NCBI RefSeq assembly: GCF_000718555.1
Contig: NZ_JOAN01000009.1
Location: 124,001 to 188,000 of the forward strand
From: Micromonospora chokoriensis
Lineage (GTDB): Bacteria; Actinomycetota; Actinomycetes; Mycobacteriales; Micromonosporaceae
Direction: 5' to 3'
Length of the DNA: 64,000 bases
This document shows positions 25,705-34,265 of the stretch, piece by piece. The translations under genes and the position numbers were made by a program. Each line of letters starts with the position of its first letter. Within the stretch, counting starts at the first letter, position 1. Below the pieces are notes generated by a model. That model saw nothing but the letters and a program-made list of their open reading frames with translations. It searched no databases and was not told the origin of the DNA.

Positions 25705-25958
25705 CGCAGCGGGCGGTGGGTGCCGGCTGGGCGGGAGCCGGTGGGGCGTGGGCGGCCGGGGCGGGAGCCGGACGGCCGGGTGCCGGCCCAGCGGTGCCGT
25801 GGGTGGCTGCGCCGGGGCGGCTCGGTGCCGCCGGGATGAGGCACCCTGTCGTTTGTGGACATCGTTCCCCCGTTCGTGGCGCGCGTTCGCACCGTCTCCC
25901 TGTCAACGAGGACCGACGCCCCGGCGACGCTGTCGGCCACCGGATCGAGTCGCCTGTC
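25705..25958. other. GC-rich convergent intergenic region
   Basis: 254 bp between convergent genes. It is made of degenerate GGGCGGGAGCCGG-like units near 25730-25790, with no clear gene. A basic minus-strand frame of about 53 codons starting MSTNDRVPHPG can be drawn but its codons follow the repeats and it is not supported. Confidence 0.4.
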
Positions 25959-26690
25959 TCACATGCCTCGTCGAGGCAGCGGCAGATGGCCGGGGAGCAG
26001 GTCGGGGGCGAGCGTCACCCCGGTGGCCCGCAGCGCCCCGATCAACGTGTTCTGCACGAGGTACGAGTCTGGAAGCTGCCAGCGCGCCTGCTCCGGGGCG
26101 ACCGCCCAGCGGACCGTGCCCTCCGGCAGTCGGGTGGGCGGCGCGGGGATCCACGAGCCCGGCCCGTGTCGGACCACGTGGAAGCAGTGCTCCAACTCCG
26201 GCCGGAGCGGGTCGCCGGGGCGGACCAGGAACATCCACCGCCCGGTGGGAGTGACAAGCACCGGCCCGCGTACGCCGGTGCCGGCCGGGTGGATCTGGAC
26301 CGCGTCGAGCACGTGCCGGCCGAGGTGGGCGGGCACCTCCAGCACGTCGAAGGCCCGCCCGGTGGGCAGCAGCACCCCGTGCGGGCGGCTCCGCCACCAG
26401 GTGGCCACCCGGGCCGGGTCGGCGCTGGCGGCCAGCTCCCAGTTCTCCAGGGCGGGATGGCAACCCACGGTGGGACAGCCGGCCCGGCCGCAGACGAAGC
26501 GGCTGCGGGCCAGACAGGCGCCCGGGGTGACCTCCCAACCGTGTGCGGCGTACCGGATGGCGACCCGGCGCAGCCGGACCCGTTCCAGCGGCGACAGTTC
26601 AGCGACGCGCGGTCCGACGTTCCCCCACATGTGCGCTATCTCCTCTCGTCGGGCCCGGCGTTCGCCAGGTGGCATGTCGAGCACCGTCAC
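25959..26690 (-). CDS. Bifunctional DNA primase/polymerase-like protein (prim-pol N-terminal domain)
   Basis: About 243 residues, related to the N-terminal prim-pol domain of archaeo-eukaryotic primases found in plasmid replication proteins, but here alone. Recognised parts are AIRYAAHGWEVTPGA, a probable zinc knuckle CxxxxxxxCGRAGCPTVGCHP, WWRSRPHGVLLPTGRAFDVLEVP and FLVRPGD. The metal-binding DxD expected in active enzymes is replaced by FDVLEVP, so activity is uncertain. The start is not certain: GTG 26690 (MTVLDMPPGERRARRE) is chosen by resemblance to relatives; there is no good ribosome site. Divergent from an HTH regulator gene, with a perfect palindrome between them. Confidence 0.65.
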   Translation of the reverse strand: MTVLDMPPGERRARREEIAHMWGNVGPRVAELSPLERVRLRRVAIRYAAHGWEVTPGACLARSRFVCGRAGCPTVGCHPALENWELAASADPARVATWWRSRPHGVLLPTGRAFDVLEVPAHLGRHVLDAVQIHPAGTGVRGPVLVTPTGRWMFLVRPGDPLRPELEHCFHVVRHGPGSWIPAPPTRLPEGTVRWAVAPEQARWQLPDSYLVQNTLIGALRATGVTLAPDLLPGHLPLPRRGM

Positions 26691-26726
26691 TGCCGTAACC
26701 CACGATCGTTGAGGTTGACGAACGGC

Positions 26727-26743
26727 TCGTGCAACTTGCACGA
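26727..26743. promoter_or_regulatory. Perfect palindrome between primase-like and HTH genes (possible operator)
   Basis: TCGTGCAACTTGCACGA: eight-base arms around one base. It lies 37 bp before the chosen start of the minus-strand gene and 134 bp before the HTH gene. A second, weaker pair TGTAC...GTACA spans 26761-26777. A site for the adjacent HTH protein or another regulator is inferred. Confidence 0.55.
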
Positions 26744-26877
26744 AAAGTACGAGGACCAGCTGTACGGCTGACGTACATCCTGTGCGACCAGCGAAAACCT
26801 GAAAGTGAACAACGGCCGCCGCGCCCAGAGACATCGCCCCGACTCGATTGGTGTCGGCGGCAGGGGAGGATGGGGAG

Positions 26878-28107
26878 ATGGACGAGCTACCCATAGGACG
26901 GCGAGTGGCCTACTGGCGAGGGCGACGCAAGATGTCGCAGCAGGTCTTCGCGGACCGGCTGGGCAAGTCCAAGAGCTGGGTGGACAAGGTCGAACGCGGC
27001 GTCCGTCGGTTGGACAAGTTCTCCGTCCTCTACGAGATCGCCGACATCCTCCAGGTGGATGTGCAACTGCTCATGGGCAAGGACCCCGAGCGCCGCACCG
27101 ACGCGCTGAACTGCATCGACCAGGTCGAGGTGCAGGAGATCCGGGCGGCGCTGGAACGCTACGACTCGATGAGCGCGTACTTCGACGCGGTGCCGTTTCC
27201 GCCGCCACTGGACGACATGCGCAAGGCCGTCAACCACGCCTGGCTCACCTACCAGTACGGCCGTTACGGGATGCTCACCCGGGCGCTGCCCAAGCTGCTG
27301 CGTGACGCCCAGGCGGCCGACGCCGCCTACGGCGGTGAGCAGGCCGCCGAGGCGGCCCACCTGCTTGGGCAGGTCTATCAGATCGCCTCCTCGGTGCTGC
27401 GCAAGCTTGGCGAGTGCGAGCTCGCCTGGCTGGCCGCCGACCGGTCGATGGCAGTGGCCCAGCGGGCCGACGACCCCCTGCTGGCCGGGATCGCCACCAC
27501 GCGCGTGTGCAATGCCCTGGTTGCGATGGGGCGGGCCCGTCCCGCGCTGGAGCTGAATGTCCAGATCGCCGGCCGGCTGGCACCGGGCGGGATCAACGAG
27601 CTGTCCCCGGCCCGGCTCTCCGTCTACGGGATGCTGCTGCTCCAGGGTGCGATGGCCGCTTCCCGCATCGGCGACTCGTCCAGCGTCGACGACCTGATCA
27701 ACTGTGCGCAGGAGGCCGCCGACCTGCTTGGCGGCGACCACAACCACTACTGGACGTCGTTCGGCCCGACAAACGTCGAGCTGCACCGGGCCGCCGCCGC
27801 CGTGGAGCTGGGCGACGGGGGGCGGGCCGTGGAGGTGCACCAGCTGCGCATCGCGGAGCCCGCCTTCAACGCGCTGCTGCCCGAGCGCCGCGCCCACCAC
27901 CTGCTCGACATCGCCCGGGGGTACGCCCAGATAGGCGACGTGGCCAACGCCGGCGAGATGCTGCTGCTCGGTGATCGACTCGCCCCGTCGGAGATCCGCT
28001 GCCGGCCGATCGCGCACGAGGTGATGTCCGACATCCTCCGTCGCACACGTGGTGCGCCGCCTTCTCCGATAGCGGAGTTGGCTGAGCACATGGGAGTAGG
28101 GGTATGA
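26878..28107 (+). CDS. XRE-type HTH regulator with long TPR-like C-terminus
   Basis: A 409-residue regulator. The HTH domain covers residues 5-65 (GRRVAYWRGRRKMSQQVFADRLGKS in part, then WVDKVERGVRRLDKFSVL). The rest is helical and repeats in a TPR-like way (HLLGQVYQIASSVLRKLG, LAWLAADRSMAVAQRADD, ARLSVYGMLLLQGA, HHLLDIARGYAQIGD), as in actinobacterial regulators that sense peptides or small ligands. ATG at 26878 has GGGGAGGA about ten bases ahead. The flavoprotein gene follows 16 bp downstream and is probably co-transcribed. Confidence 0.85.
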   Translation: MDELPIGRRVAYWRGRRKMSQQVFADRLGKSKSWVDKVERGVRRLDKFSVLYEIADILQVDVQLLMGKDPERRTDALNCIDQVEVQEIRAALERYDSMSAYFDAVPFPPPLDDMRKAVNHAWLTYQYGRYGMLTRALPKLLRDAQAADAAYGGEQAAEAAHLLGQVYQIASSVLRKLGECELAWLAADRSMAVAQRADDPLLAGIATTRVCNALVAMGRARPALELNVQIAGRLAPGGINELSPARLSVYGMLLLQGAMAASRIGDSSSVDDLINCAQEAADLLGGDHNHYWTSFGPTNVELHRAAAAVELGDGGRAVEVHQLRIAEPAFNALLPERRAHHLLDIARGYAQIGDVANAGEMLLLGDRLAPSEIRCRPIAHEVMSDILRRTRGAPPSPIAELAEHMGVGV

Positions 28108-28123
28108 GCGCGGAGCCGGTGTG

Positions 28124-28696
28124 ATGGCCGGTGCGACACGCAACAGCGGGCACCGCGAGGTGCTCTACGTCATCGCCTGCGGTTCGCCGCTGGCACGGCA
28201 CGTCGGTCGTCTGGTCGACCTCGCCCAACACGATGGTTGGGACGTCTGCGTGGTCACCACGCCGGACGGCGCGAAGTTCGTCGACCAGTCGGCCCTGATT
28301 CGCCAGACCGGCCATCCGGTGCGGACGCACTACAAGAATCCCGGTGACCCGGACGTATTGCCGCCCGCCGACGCCATGATCGTCTGCCCGGCGACCGTCA
28401 ATACGGTCAACAAGTGGGCCGCTGGGATCACCGACACCCTGGCGCTCGGGCTGCTGGTCGAGGCCCAGGGCAAGGGCGTCCCCATCGTGGCAGTGCCGTA
28501 CACAAACGTGGCGATGGCCTGCCACCCGGCATTTCGGGCCGGGGTGTCCCGGTTGGCCGAGTGGGGCGTCACGGTGCTCTTCGGTGACGACGTGATCGCT
28601 CTGCATCCGCCCGGGACGGGGGAGCAGCACCTGCACGCCTTCCCCTGGGCGATGCCGCTGGCCGCGCTGCGCACGATCTCCTGGAGCGCTGCCTAG
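28124..28696 (+). CDS. Flavoprotein of the HFCD family (phosphopantothenoylcysteine decarboxylase-like)
   Basis: A 190-residue Rossmann-like flavoprotein. Family traits: the opening VLYVIACGSPLARHVGRLVD, the strand VCVVTTPDGAKFV, the conserved substrate/FMN loop PADAMIVCPATVNTVNKWAAG and TDTLALGLLVEA. The true CoaB/C and lantibiotic EpiD decarboxylases share this fold, but the full CoaBC gene would be about twice as long, so this is a separate relative. It follows an HTH regulator and may be regulated with it. ATG 28124 is chosen over GTG 28121. The substrate is unknown. Confidence 0.82.
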   Translation: MAGATRNSGHREVLYVIACGSPLARHVGRLVDLAQHDGWDVCVVTTPDGAKFVDQSALIRQTGHPVRTHYKNPGDPDVLPPADAMIVCPATVNTVNKWAAGITDTLALGLLVEAQGKGVPIVAVPYTNVAMACHPAFRAGVSRLAEWGVTVLFGDDVIALHPPGTGEQHLHAFPWAMPLAALRTISWSAA

Positions 28697-28778
28697 CGCT
28701 TCCGGCAGATCTTCCGCCCGACGCGGCCGGGCCGGGTGTCACCCTCCGGCGGCCTCCACGCCGGTAAGCTGGCCCGCC

Positions 28779-29651
28779 GTGAGCACAAGCGGATCCGCCC
28801 CCACGGTGGCCGACGTGGTGGCCGAGCTGGAACGGCGCTATCCGCCGGCCTGGGCGCAAGAGTGGGACCGGGTGGGCCTGGTGCTCGGCGAGCCGGCCGC
28901 CCCGGTCCGCCGGGTGCTCTGCGTGGTCGACGTGGTGCCCGAGACGGTCGCCGAAGCGCTGGCCGCCGACGCGGACATGATCGTCGCGCACCACCCCCTG
29001 CTGCTGCGGGGGGTGTCGTCGGTCGCTCCGACGACCTTCAAGGGGCGGATCATCCACCAGCTGATCCGGGCCGGGGTGGCGCTCTACGCGGCGCACACCA
29101 ACGCCGACGTCGCCTCCCCGGGTGTCTCCGACGCCCTCGCCGCCCGGTTCGGGCTCACCGGGCTGCGCCCGCTGCAACGGCCCGCGCCTGGCTCGCCCGC
29201 CCACGGCGACGACCGGGGGTTCGGCCGGATCGGCGAGCTACCCGAGTCGATGACCCTCGCGGAGTTGACCCGGCACGCCGCCGCCGTGCTCCCCGTCACG
29301 TCCTGGGGAGTTCGCGCGGCGGGGGATCCCAAGCGTATGGTTCGTACCCTCGCCGTCAGCGGCGGGTCGGGGGACAGCTTCCTCGGCGCCGCGACCGCCG
29401 CCGGGGTGGACGCGTTTCTCACCGCCGACCTGCGGCACCACCCGGCCGGCGAGCACCTCGCCGCCGATGGTCCCGCCCTGATCGACGCCGCCCACTGGGC
29501 GACCGAACGACCGTGGCTGGATGACCTGGCTGCCCTCCTGCGGGAGGCGCTGGGCGTCGAGACGCTGGTGTCCGACCTGGACACCGACCCGTGGACCGTG
29601 CACGCCGCCGCACCCGTTGTGGACGACAAGGAGCCCGACCGTGAAGGCTGA
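28779..29651 (+). CDS. Nif3-like dinuclear metal centre protein
   Basis: A 290-residue member of the NIF3/YbgI family (often labelled GTP cyclohydrolase 1 type 2). Metal ligands are in DMIVAHHPLLLRGV, YAAHTNADVASPGV and the C-terminal ADLRHHPAGEHLAADG with a final glutamate/histidine. The domain begins with WAQEWDRVGLVLGEP, standard for the family. Biochemical role unsettled. GTG start. It overlaps the zinc-ribbon gene by 11 bp, and the trio with RNase H matches Rv2230c-Rv2229c-Rv2228c. Confidence 0.9.
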   Translation: MSTSGSAPTVADVVAELERRYPPAWAQEWDRVGLVLGEPAAPVRRVLCVVDVVPETVAEALAADADMIVAHHPLLLRGVSSVAPTTFKGRIIHQLIRAGVALYAAHTNADVASPGVSDALAARFGLTGLRPLQRPAPGSPAHGDDRGFGRIGELPESMTLAELTRHAAAVLPVTSWGVRAAGDPKRMVRTLAVSGGSGDSFLGAATAAGVDAFLTADLRHHPAGEHLAADGPALIDAAHWATERPWLDDLAALLREALGVETLVSDLDTDPWTVHAAAPVVDDKEPDREG

Positions 29652-30378
29652 CCCTCAGGTGCAGCGCCGCCTGCTCGACCTCCAGGCGATCGACACCAAC
29701 CTCGCCCAGCTCGCCCACCGCCGGCGGTCGCTGCCCGAGCGGGCCGAGCTGGAGTCGCTGGCCCGCGAGCTGTCGTCGATGGAGGACGAGCGGGTCCGCG
29801 CCCAGGTGGCGGTCGACGACCTGGACCGGGACATCGCCCGGTTGGAGAAGGACGTCGAGCAGGTCCGGGCCCGCAAGGAGAAGGACGAGAACCGGCTGGC
29901 CGCCGGCACCGGTCCCGCCCGCGAGCTGGAGGCGCTCCAGCACGAGCTGGTCTCGCTGAAGCGGCGCCAGGGCGACCTGGAGGACGCCGAGCTGGAGCTG
30001 ATGGAGCAGCGGGAGACCGCGCAGGGCGTCCTGGACGGCGTCGAGCAGCGACTGGCCGAGACCCGGGACAAGCGGGCCGCGACCGAGCAGCGCCGCGACG
30101 ACGCGCTGGCCGAGATCGCCAAGGAGGAGGAGTTCAAGCGGGGAGCCCGTCAGCCGCTCGCCGCCGACCTCCCCAGCGACCTGGTGACCCTCTACGACAA
30201 GATCCGCGCGGACACCGGGCTCGGTGCCGCACTGCTCACCGCGGGCCGCTGCGGCGGATGCCGGCTGGACCTCTCCGGCGCCGACCTGGCCCGGATCCGC
30301 AAGGCCGCCCCCGACGACGTGGTCCGCTGCGAGGACTGCCGTCGGATCATGGTCCGCACCAACGAGTCGGGTCTGTAG
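29641..30378 (+). CDS. Coiled-coil zinc-ribbon protein (DUF164/CdsZ type)
   Basis: A 245-residue protein. Residues about 5-170 form a long charged coiled coil (LARELSSMEDERVRAQVAVDD, ARKEKDENRL), followed by a C4 zinc ribbon, CGGCRLDL ... VRCEDCRR, close to the C-terminus. Actinobacterial relatives always sit next to Nif3. The fold suggests a nucleic-acid or ribosome-associated role; this is not proven. GTG start inside the Nif3 gene implies translational coupling; the RNase H gene starts three bp after its stop. Confidence 0.88.
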   Translation: MKADPQVQRRLLDLQAIDTNLAQLAHRRRSLPERAELESLARELSSMEDERVRAQVAVDDLDRDIARLEKDVEQVRARKEKDENRLAAGTGPARELEALQHELVSLKRRQGDLEDAELELMEQRETAQGVLDGVEQRLAETRDKRAATEQRRDDALAEIAKEEEFKRGARQPLAADLPSDLVTLYDKIRADTGLGAALLTAGRCGGCRLDLSGADLARIRKAAPDDVVRCEDCRRIMVRTNESGL

Positions 30379-30381
30379 GTC

Positions 30382-31518
30382 GTGGCGCCGCGCGTGGTCT
30401 CCGTCGAGGCCGACGGCGGGTCCCGGGGCAACCCCGGCCCCGCCGGCTACGGCGCGGTGGTGCGCGACCCGGAGACCGGCGAGGTGCTCGCCGAGCGCGC
30501 CGAGTCGATCGGCATGGCCACCAACAACGTCGCCGAGTACCAGGGGCTGATCGCCGGATTGACCGCGGCGGCCGAGTTGGGCGCCGCCGAGGTGGACGTC
30601 CGGATGGACTCCAAGCTGGTGGTCGAGCAGATGTGCGGCCGGTGGCAGATCAAGCACCCCGGCCTGCGTCCCCTCGCCGCCCAGGCCGCCGCGCTGGTCG
30701 GCCGGTTCAGCATGGTCCGGTTCAGCTGGATCCCCCGCGAGCAGAACCGGCACGCGGACGCCCTGGCCAACGCCGCCATGGACGCCGCCGCGGGCCGTCC
30801 CCCGAAGGCTGCCACCGAGCAGCCGCCGGCGACGTCCACGACCGGCAGCGATCCGGCGACCGCGCCGGCCTCCTGGGAGCCCCGACCGAGCTTCACCGCC
30901 ACCCGGCTGATCCTGGTCCGGCACGGCGAGACCGCCTACACCGAGCAGCGGCGCTACTCCGGCCGCGGCGACGTGCCGCTCTCCGAGCGTGGCCGGGCCC
31001 AGGTCAGCGCCACCGCCGCCCGGGTCGCCGCGCTGGCCCCGTCCGTCGCGGCGGTGCTCAGCTCACCGCTGTCCCGGTGTACGACCACCGCGGCGTCGAT
31101 CGCGGCGGCGCTCGGTGACGTGCCGGTCCGCACCGAGGACGACCTGATCGAGTGCGACTTCGGCCAGTGGGAGGGGCGCACCTTCGCCGAGGTGCGCGAT
31201 CAGTGGCCGGGAGAGATGGACGCCTGGCTCGCCTCACCCCGGATCGCGCCGCCGGGCGGGGAGTCGTTCACCCACGTCGCCGAACGCGTGCACCGCGTCA
31301 TCGCCGGGCTGCTCACCGCGTACCCCGGGGAGACCGTGGTGGTCGTCTCGCACGTCTCACCGATCAAGCTGGTGCTGCGCGACGCCCTCGCGGCCGGCGA
31401 CGGCTTCCTGCACCGGCTCTTCCTAGACGCGGCCGGCATCTCGGTGCTCGACATGTGGCCCGACGGTGGCGTGGCCGTGCGCACGGTCAACGACACCGCC
31501 CACCTCGCCGCTCTCTGA
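30382..31518 (+). CDS. Bifunctional RNase HI / histidine acid phosphatase
   Basis: A 378-residue fusion. Residues 1-135 are RNase HI, which removes RNA from RNA-DNA hybrids: catalytic Asp11, Glu52, Asp76 and Asp126 are visible in EADGGSRGNPGP, NNVAEYQG, RMDSKLVVE and HADALAN. Residues about 175-378 are a phosphoglycerate-mutase-like (CobC type) phosphatase with LVRHGETAY (His181), LSSPLSRCTTTA, ECDFGQWEGR and VVVVSHVSPI. The M. tuberculosis counterpart Rv2228c is reported to have RNase H and alpha-ribazole phosphatase activity. Likely start GTG 30379-30382 region; GTG at 30382 used. Confidence 0.92.
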   Translation: MAPRVVSVEADGGSRGNPGPAGYGAVVRDPETGEVLAERAESIGMATNNVAEYQGLIAGLTAAAELGAAEVDVRMDSKLVVEQMCGRWQIKHPGLRPLAAQAAALVGRFSMVRFSWIPREQNRHADALANAAMDAAAGRPPKAATEQPPATSTTGSDPATAPASWEPRPSFTATRLILVRHGETAYTEQRRYSGRGDVPLSERGRAQVSATAARVAALAPSVAAVLSSPLSRCTTTAASIAAALGDVPVRTEDDLIECDFGQWEGRTFAEVRDQWPGEMDAWLASPRIAPPGGESFTHVAERVHRVIAGLLTAYPGETVVVVSHVSPIKLVLRDALAAGDGFLHRLFLDAAGISVLDMWPDGGVAVRTVNDTAHLAAL

Positions 31519-31683
31519 GCCGGCGCAGCTGAGGTCACCTGCCAAGCTGGTCGGCCGCGCCGTTCGGCGCAGCCGACCAGCCGTTCGGCGCAGCCCCCTC
31601 CGAACGGGAGCAGTGACCGCCATCACAGAGTCGTAGCCTCCGGCCGTTACATCGAGAGTCTCGACTCCCCGGAGGTGTGTCAG

Positions 31684-31926
31684 ATGGCTGCACCGGAACC
31701 GGAGGCGCCCAGCGCGGCGCCGACCAGGGCGAAGGACCACAGCCCCTGGAACTGGTTGCTCTTCATCCCGATCGTGGTGCCGCTGATCCCGGTCTTCTTC
31801 AATGGCGACTCGCCCCGGGTCTTCGGCTTCCCGCGCTTCTACTGGCTGCAACTGGCGTACATCCTGCTCGGCGTCGCCACCACGACGCTGGTCTACCAGA
31901 TGACGAAGAAGCGGGGTGGTTCCTGA
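31684..31926 (+). CDS. DUF3311 small membrane protein, symporter partner
   Basis: An 80-residue two-helix membrane protein (LLFIPIVVPLIPVFF and YWLQLAYILLGVATTTLVY) with a polar N-terminus and a basic KKRGG C-terminus. DUF3311 proteins are encoded immediately before sodium:solute symporters of the monocarboxylate type and probably act as a small subunit. GGAGG at 31671 fits the ATG at 31684. Stop and the next start share one base (TGATG). Confidence 0.88.
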   Translation: MAAPEPEAPSAAPTRAKDHSPWNWLLFIPIVVPLIPVFFNGDSPRVFGFPRFYWLQLAYILLGVATTTLVYQMTKKRGGS

Positions 31927-33575
31927 TGTGGCGGGACCATCTCACCGAGATCATCGTCTTCACGTTCCTCTTCCTGCTGGTGAGCGTGATGGGCTTCGTG
32001 GCCGCCCGGTGGCGGGCACCGAACGACATGGCGCACCTGGACGAGTGGGGGCTGGGCGGGCGCAGCTTCGGCGGCTGGATCACCTGGTTCCTGGTCGGCG
32101 GTGACCTCTACACCGCGTACACCTTCGTGGCGGTGCCGGCGTTGATGTTCGGTGCCGGCGCGGCCGGGTTCTTCGCCGTGCCGTACACCATCGTCATCTA
32201 CCCGCTGGTCTTCCTGGTGCTGGTGCGGCTCTGGTCGGTGTCGCACCGCCACGGGTTCGTCACGCCTGCCGACTTCGTCCGCAACCGGTTCGACTCGCCG
32301 GTGCTGGCGCTGCTGATCGCGATCACCGGCATCGTCGCCACCATGCCGTACATCGCGTTGCAGCTGATCGGCATCGAGGCCGTGCTCAAGACGATGGGCG
32401 TCACCGGCGACAACGCGCTGGCCCGGCACCTGCCGATCATCATCGCGTTCGCGATCCTGGCCGCCTACACGTACCAGTCGGGGCTGCGCGCGCCCGCGCT
32501 CATCGCGTTCGTCAAGGACAGCCTGATCTACATCGTCATCCTGGTGGCGATCGTCTACCTGCCGTACAAGCTGGGCGGCTGGGGTGACATCTTCGCCGCC
32601 GCCGACGCGAAGTTCGACGCCTCACCCAATCCGAACGACGGCATCCTGCTCAACGGCAACAACCAGCTTCAGTACGTGACGTTGGCGCTCGGCTCGGCGC
32701 TGGCGCTCTTCCTCTACCCGCACAGCATCACCGGTGTGCTGGCCAGCAAGAACCGCGACGTGATCAAGCGGAACATGTCGGCGCTGCCCGCGTACAGCCT
32801 GCTGCTCGGGTTGATCGCGCTGCTCGGCTACATGGCCATCGCGGCCGGCGTGAAGCCGCTGCCCGGCGCCAAGGAGGGCACGGTCGACAACAACACCGTC
32901 GTGCCGTTGCTCTTCGACCAGCAGTTCCCGGACTGGTTCGCCGGTGTCGCGTACGCGGCGATCGGCATCGGCGCGCTGGTGCCTGCGGCGATCATGTCGA
33001 TCGCGGCGGCGAACCTCTTCACCCGCAATATCTACAAGGAGTACCTGAAGCGGGACGCCTCCCCGGCCCAGGAGGCGAACGTCTCGAAGATCACCTCGCT
33101 GGTGGTGAAGGTCGGCGCGGTGGCCTGCATCGTCTTCCTCGACCCGCAGTTCTCCATCGACCTTCAGCTGATCGGCGGCGTGATCATCCTCCAGACGCTG
33201 CCGGCGGTGGCGCTGGGTCTCTACACCCGCTGGTTCCACCGCACCGGTCTGATCGTCGGCTGGGCGGCCGGCATGGGGTTGGGCATGTGGATGCTCTACC
33301 AGGTGGCCAGCCCGACCCGGAAGCACTTCGGTGGGTCGGCGTTCCCGCTGTCGGAGTTCGGGTTCGACACCACCCGGACGATCTACGTCGGCATCGTGGC
33401 GGTGGCGGTCAACCTGGCCGTGGCGGCGCTGGTGACGCTGGCGCTGCGGGCCGCGAAGGTCGCCGAGGGAGTCGACGGCACCGAGCCGGACGACTACTTC
33501 GCCGACGAGGGTGACCCCCGAGTCACCCCCGGCACCGAAAGCGACGCCGCGTCAGCCCGCGAGCCAGTCGCCTGA
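31926..33575 (+). CDS. Sodium:solute symporter, probable monocarboxylate permease
   Basis: A 549-residue SSS-family transporter with about 13 membrane helices. Typical parts: DEWGLGGRSFGGWITWFLVGGDLYTAYTF split over the first helices, FVTPADFVRNRF, YLPYKLGGW, LFLYPHSITGVLASKN and ALVPAAIMSIAAANLFTRN. Relatives (MctP/MctC) import acetate, pyruvate or propionate with sodium. The C-terminal 40 residues are acidic and cytoplasmic. Translationally coupled to the DUF3311 gene. Substrate is inferred from the DUF3311 pairing. Confidence 0.88.
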   Translation: MWRDHLTEIIVFTFLFLLVSVMGFVAARWRAPNDMAHLDEWGLGGRSFGGWITWFLVGGDLYTAYTFVAVPALMFGAGAAGFFAVPYTIVIYPLVFLVLVRLWSVSHRHGFVTPADFVRNRFDSPVLALLIAITGIVATMPYIALQLIGIEAVLKTMGVTGDNALARHLPIIIAFAILAAYTYQSGLRAPALIAFVKDSLIYIVILVAIVYLPYKLGGWGDIFAAADAKFDASPNPNDGILLNGNNQLQYVTLALGSALALFLYPHSITGVLASKNRDVIKRNMSALPAYSLLLGLIALLGYMAIAAGVKPLPGAKEGTVDNNTVVPLLFDQQFPDWFAGVAYAAIGIGALVPAAIMSIAAANLFTRNIYKEYLKRDASPAQEANVSKITSLVVKVGAVACIVFLDPQFSIDLQLIGGVIILQTLPAVALGLYTRWFHRTGLIVGWAAGMGLGMWMLYQVASPTRKHFGGSAFPLSEFGFDTTRTIYVGIVAVAVNLAVAALVTLALRAAKVAEGVDGTEPDDYFADEGDPRVTPGTESDAASAREPVA

Positions 33576-33650
33576 CCCCAGGCAGGCCCGGGTGCCGACG
33601 TGGGTCGGTGCCCGGGCCTTGCCGGCGCTGCGGCCTCGCCGGCGTTTACC

Positions 33651-33733
33651 CCCAAGATCGTGCTCGATCATTGTTGTAGTGGTGTCGGACCGCCTGGGAT
33701 GCCACTACAACAAGGATCGTGCGCGATCTTGGC
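33651..33733. repeat. Long imperfect palindrome between convergent genes
   Basis: Arms of about 36 bases: 33651-33686 (CCAAGATCGTGCTCGATC then TTGTTGTAGTGG) and 33698-33733 in reverse, with about six mismatches and a twelve-base centre. It separates the symporter gene from the convergent marR gene and could end transcription of both. Outer motif CAAGATCG is shared with the repeat at 14391-14462. Confidence 0.85.
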
Positions 33734-33749
33734 GGTGGAGCGAGGCTGG

Positions 33750-34211
33750 TCAGCGGGGGCGGTTGCGGTTTATCAGGGCCTGGTTGAGGCGGCCCAGCAG
33801 GGCCGCCAGGGTCTCCCGGTCTTCGGGGCTCCAGTCGCCGAGCATGTCGCCGTAGAGGCGGGTGCGGGCGGCCTGCACGGCGGCCATCCGCTGAAGGCCG
33901 GCCGGAGTGGGGGAGATGACCGTGCCCCGACCGTCGGACGGGTCCGGGGTACGGGTGATCAGGCCGTCGCGCTGAAGCGCGGACACCTGTCGGGTGACGG
34001 TCGAGCCATCCAGGTTGAGCCGGGCGGCGAGCGCCGAGACGTTCTGCGGGCCGGCGTCGGCCAGGTGGCGCAGGATGACGTACGCCGCGCGGTCCAGCAC
34101 CCGGTGCTCGGCGGTGCCGGTGGCCCGCCGAGTGGCCTCGCCGAAGCGCATCAACAGCGCCACCTCGGTCTCGATCCGGCCGAGGGCGCTCTCGTCATCG
34201 TCATCGCTCAT
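33750..34211 (-). CDS. MarR family transcriptional regulator
   Basis: A 153-residue regulator. Winged helix: NVSALAARLNLDGSTVTRQ, VSALQRDGLITRT, wing DPSDGRGT. The N-terminus is acidic (MSDDDDESALGR). ATG at 34211 is fixed by the operator immediately upstream. It is divergent from an MFS transporter gene with two CTGTA-type palindromes in the 54 bp between, so it most likely represses itself and the exporter until a ligand binds. Confidence 0.9.
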   Translation of the reverse strand: MSDDDDESALGRIETEVALLMRFGEATRRATGTAEHRVLDRAAYVILRHLADAGPQNVSALAARLNLDGSTVTRQVSALQRDGLITRTPDPSDGRGTVISPTPAGLQRMAAVQAARTRLYGDMLGDWSPEDRETLAALLGRLNQALINRNRPR

Positions 34212-34213
34212 AG

Positions 34214-34248
34214 CTGTATGATACAGAATAAGTACCTGTACAATACAG
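34214..34248. promoter_or_regulatory. Double MarR-type operator
   Basis: Two half-related palindromes, CTGTATGATACAG (34214-34226) and CTGTACAATACAG (34236-34248), centres 22 bp apart, about two helical turns. They themselves sit inside a larger inverted repeat TAGCTGTAT/ATACAGCTA. TACAAT and GATACAG stretches could double as -10 boxes, so binding would block both promoters. Confidence 0.85.
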
Positions 34249-34265
34249 CTAACTGAGGAGTCGGA

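Noticed and set aside
25701..25940. Basic minus-strand frame downstream of the primase-like gene
   Set aside because: Pro/Arg/Gly composition follows GC-rich repeats; no ribosome site or recognisable feature.
28104..28124. Six-codon frame (MSAEPV) between the HTH and flavoprotein genes
   Set aside because: Too short to support; more likely a by-product of overlapping stop and start signals.
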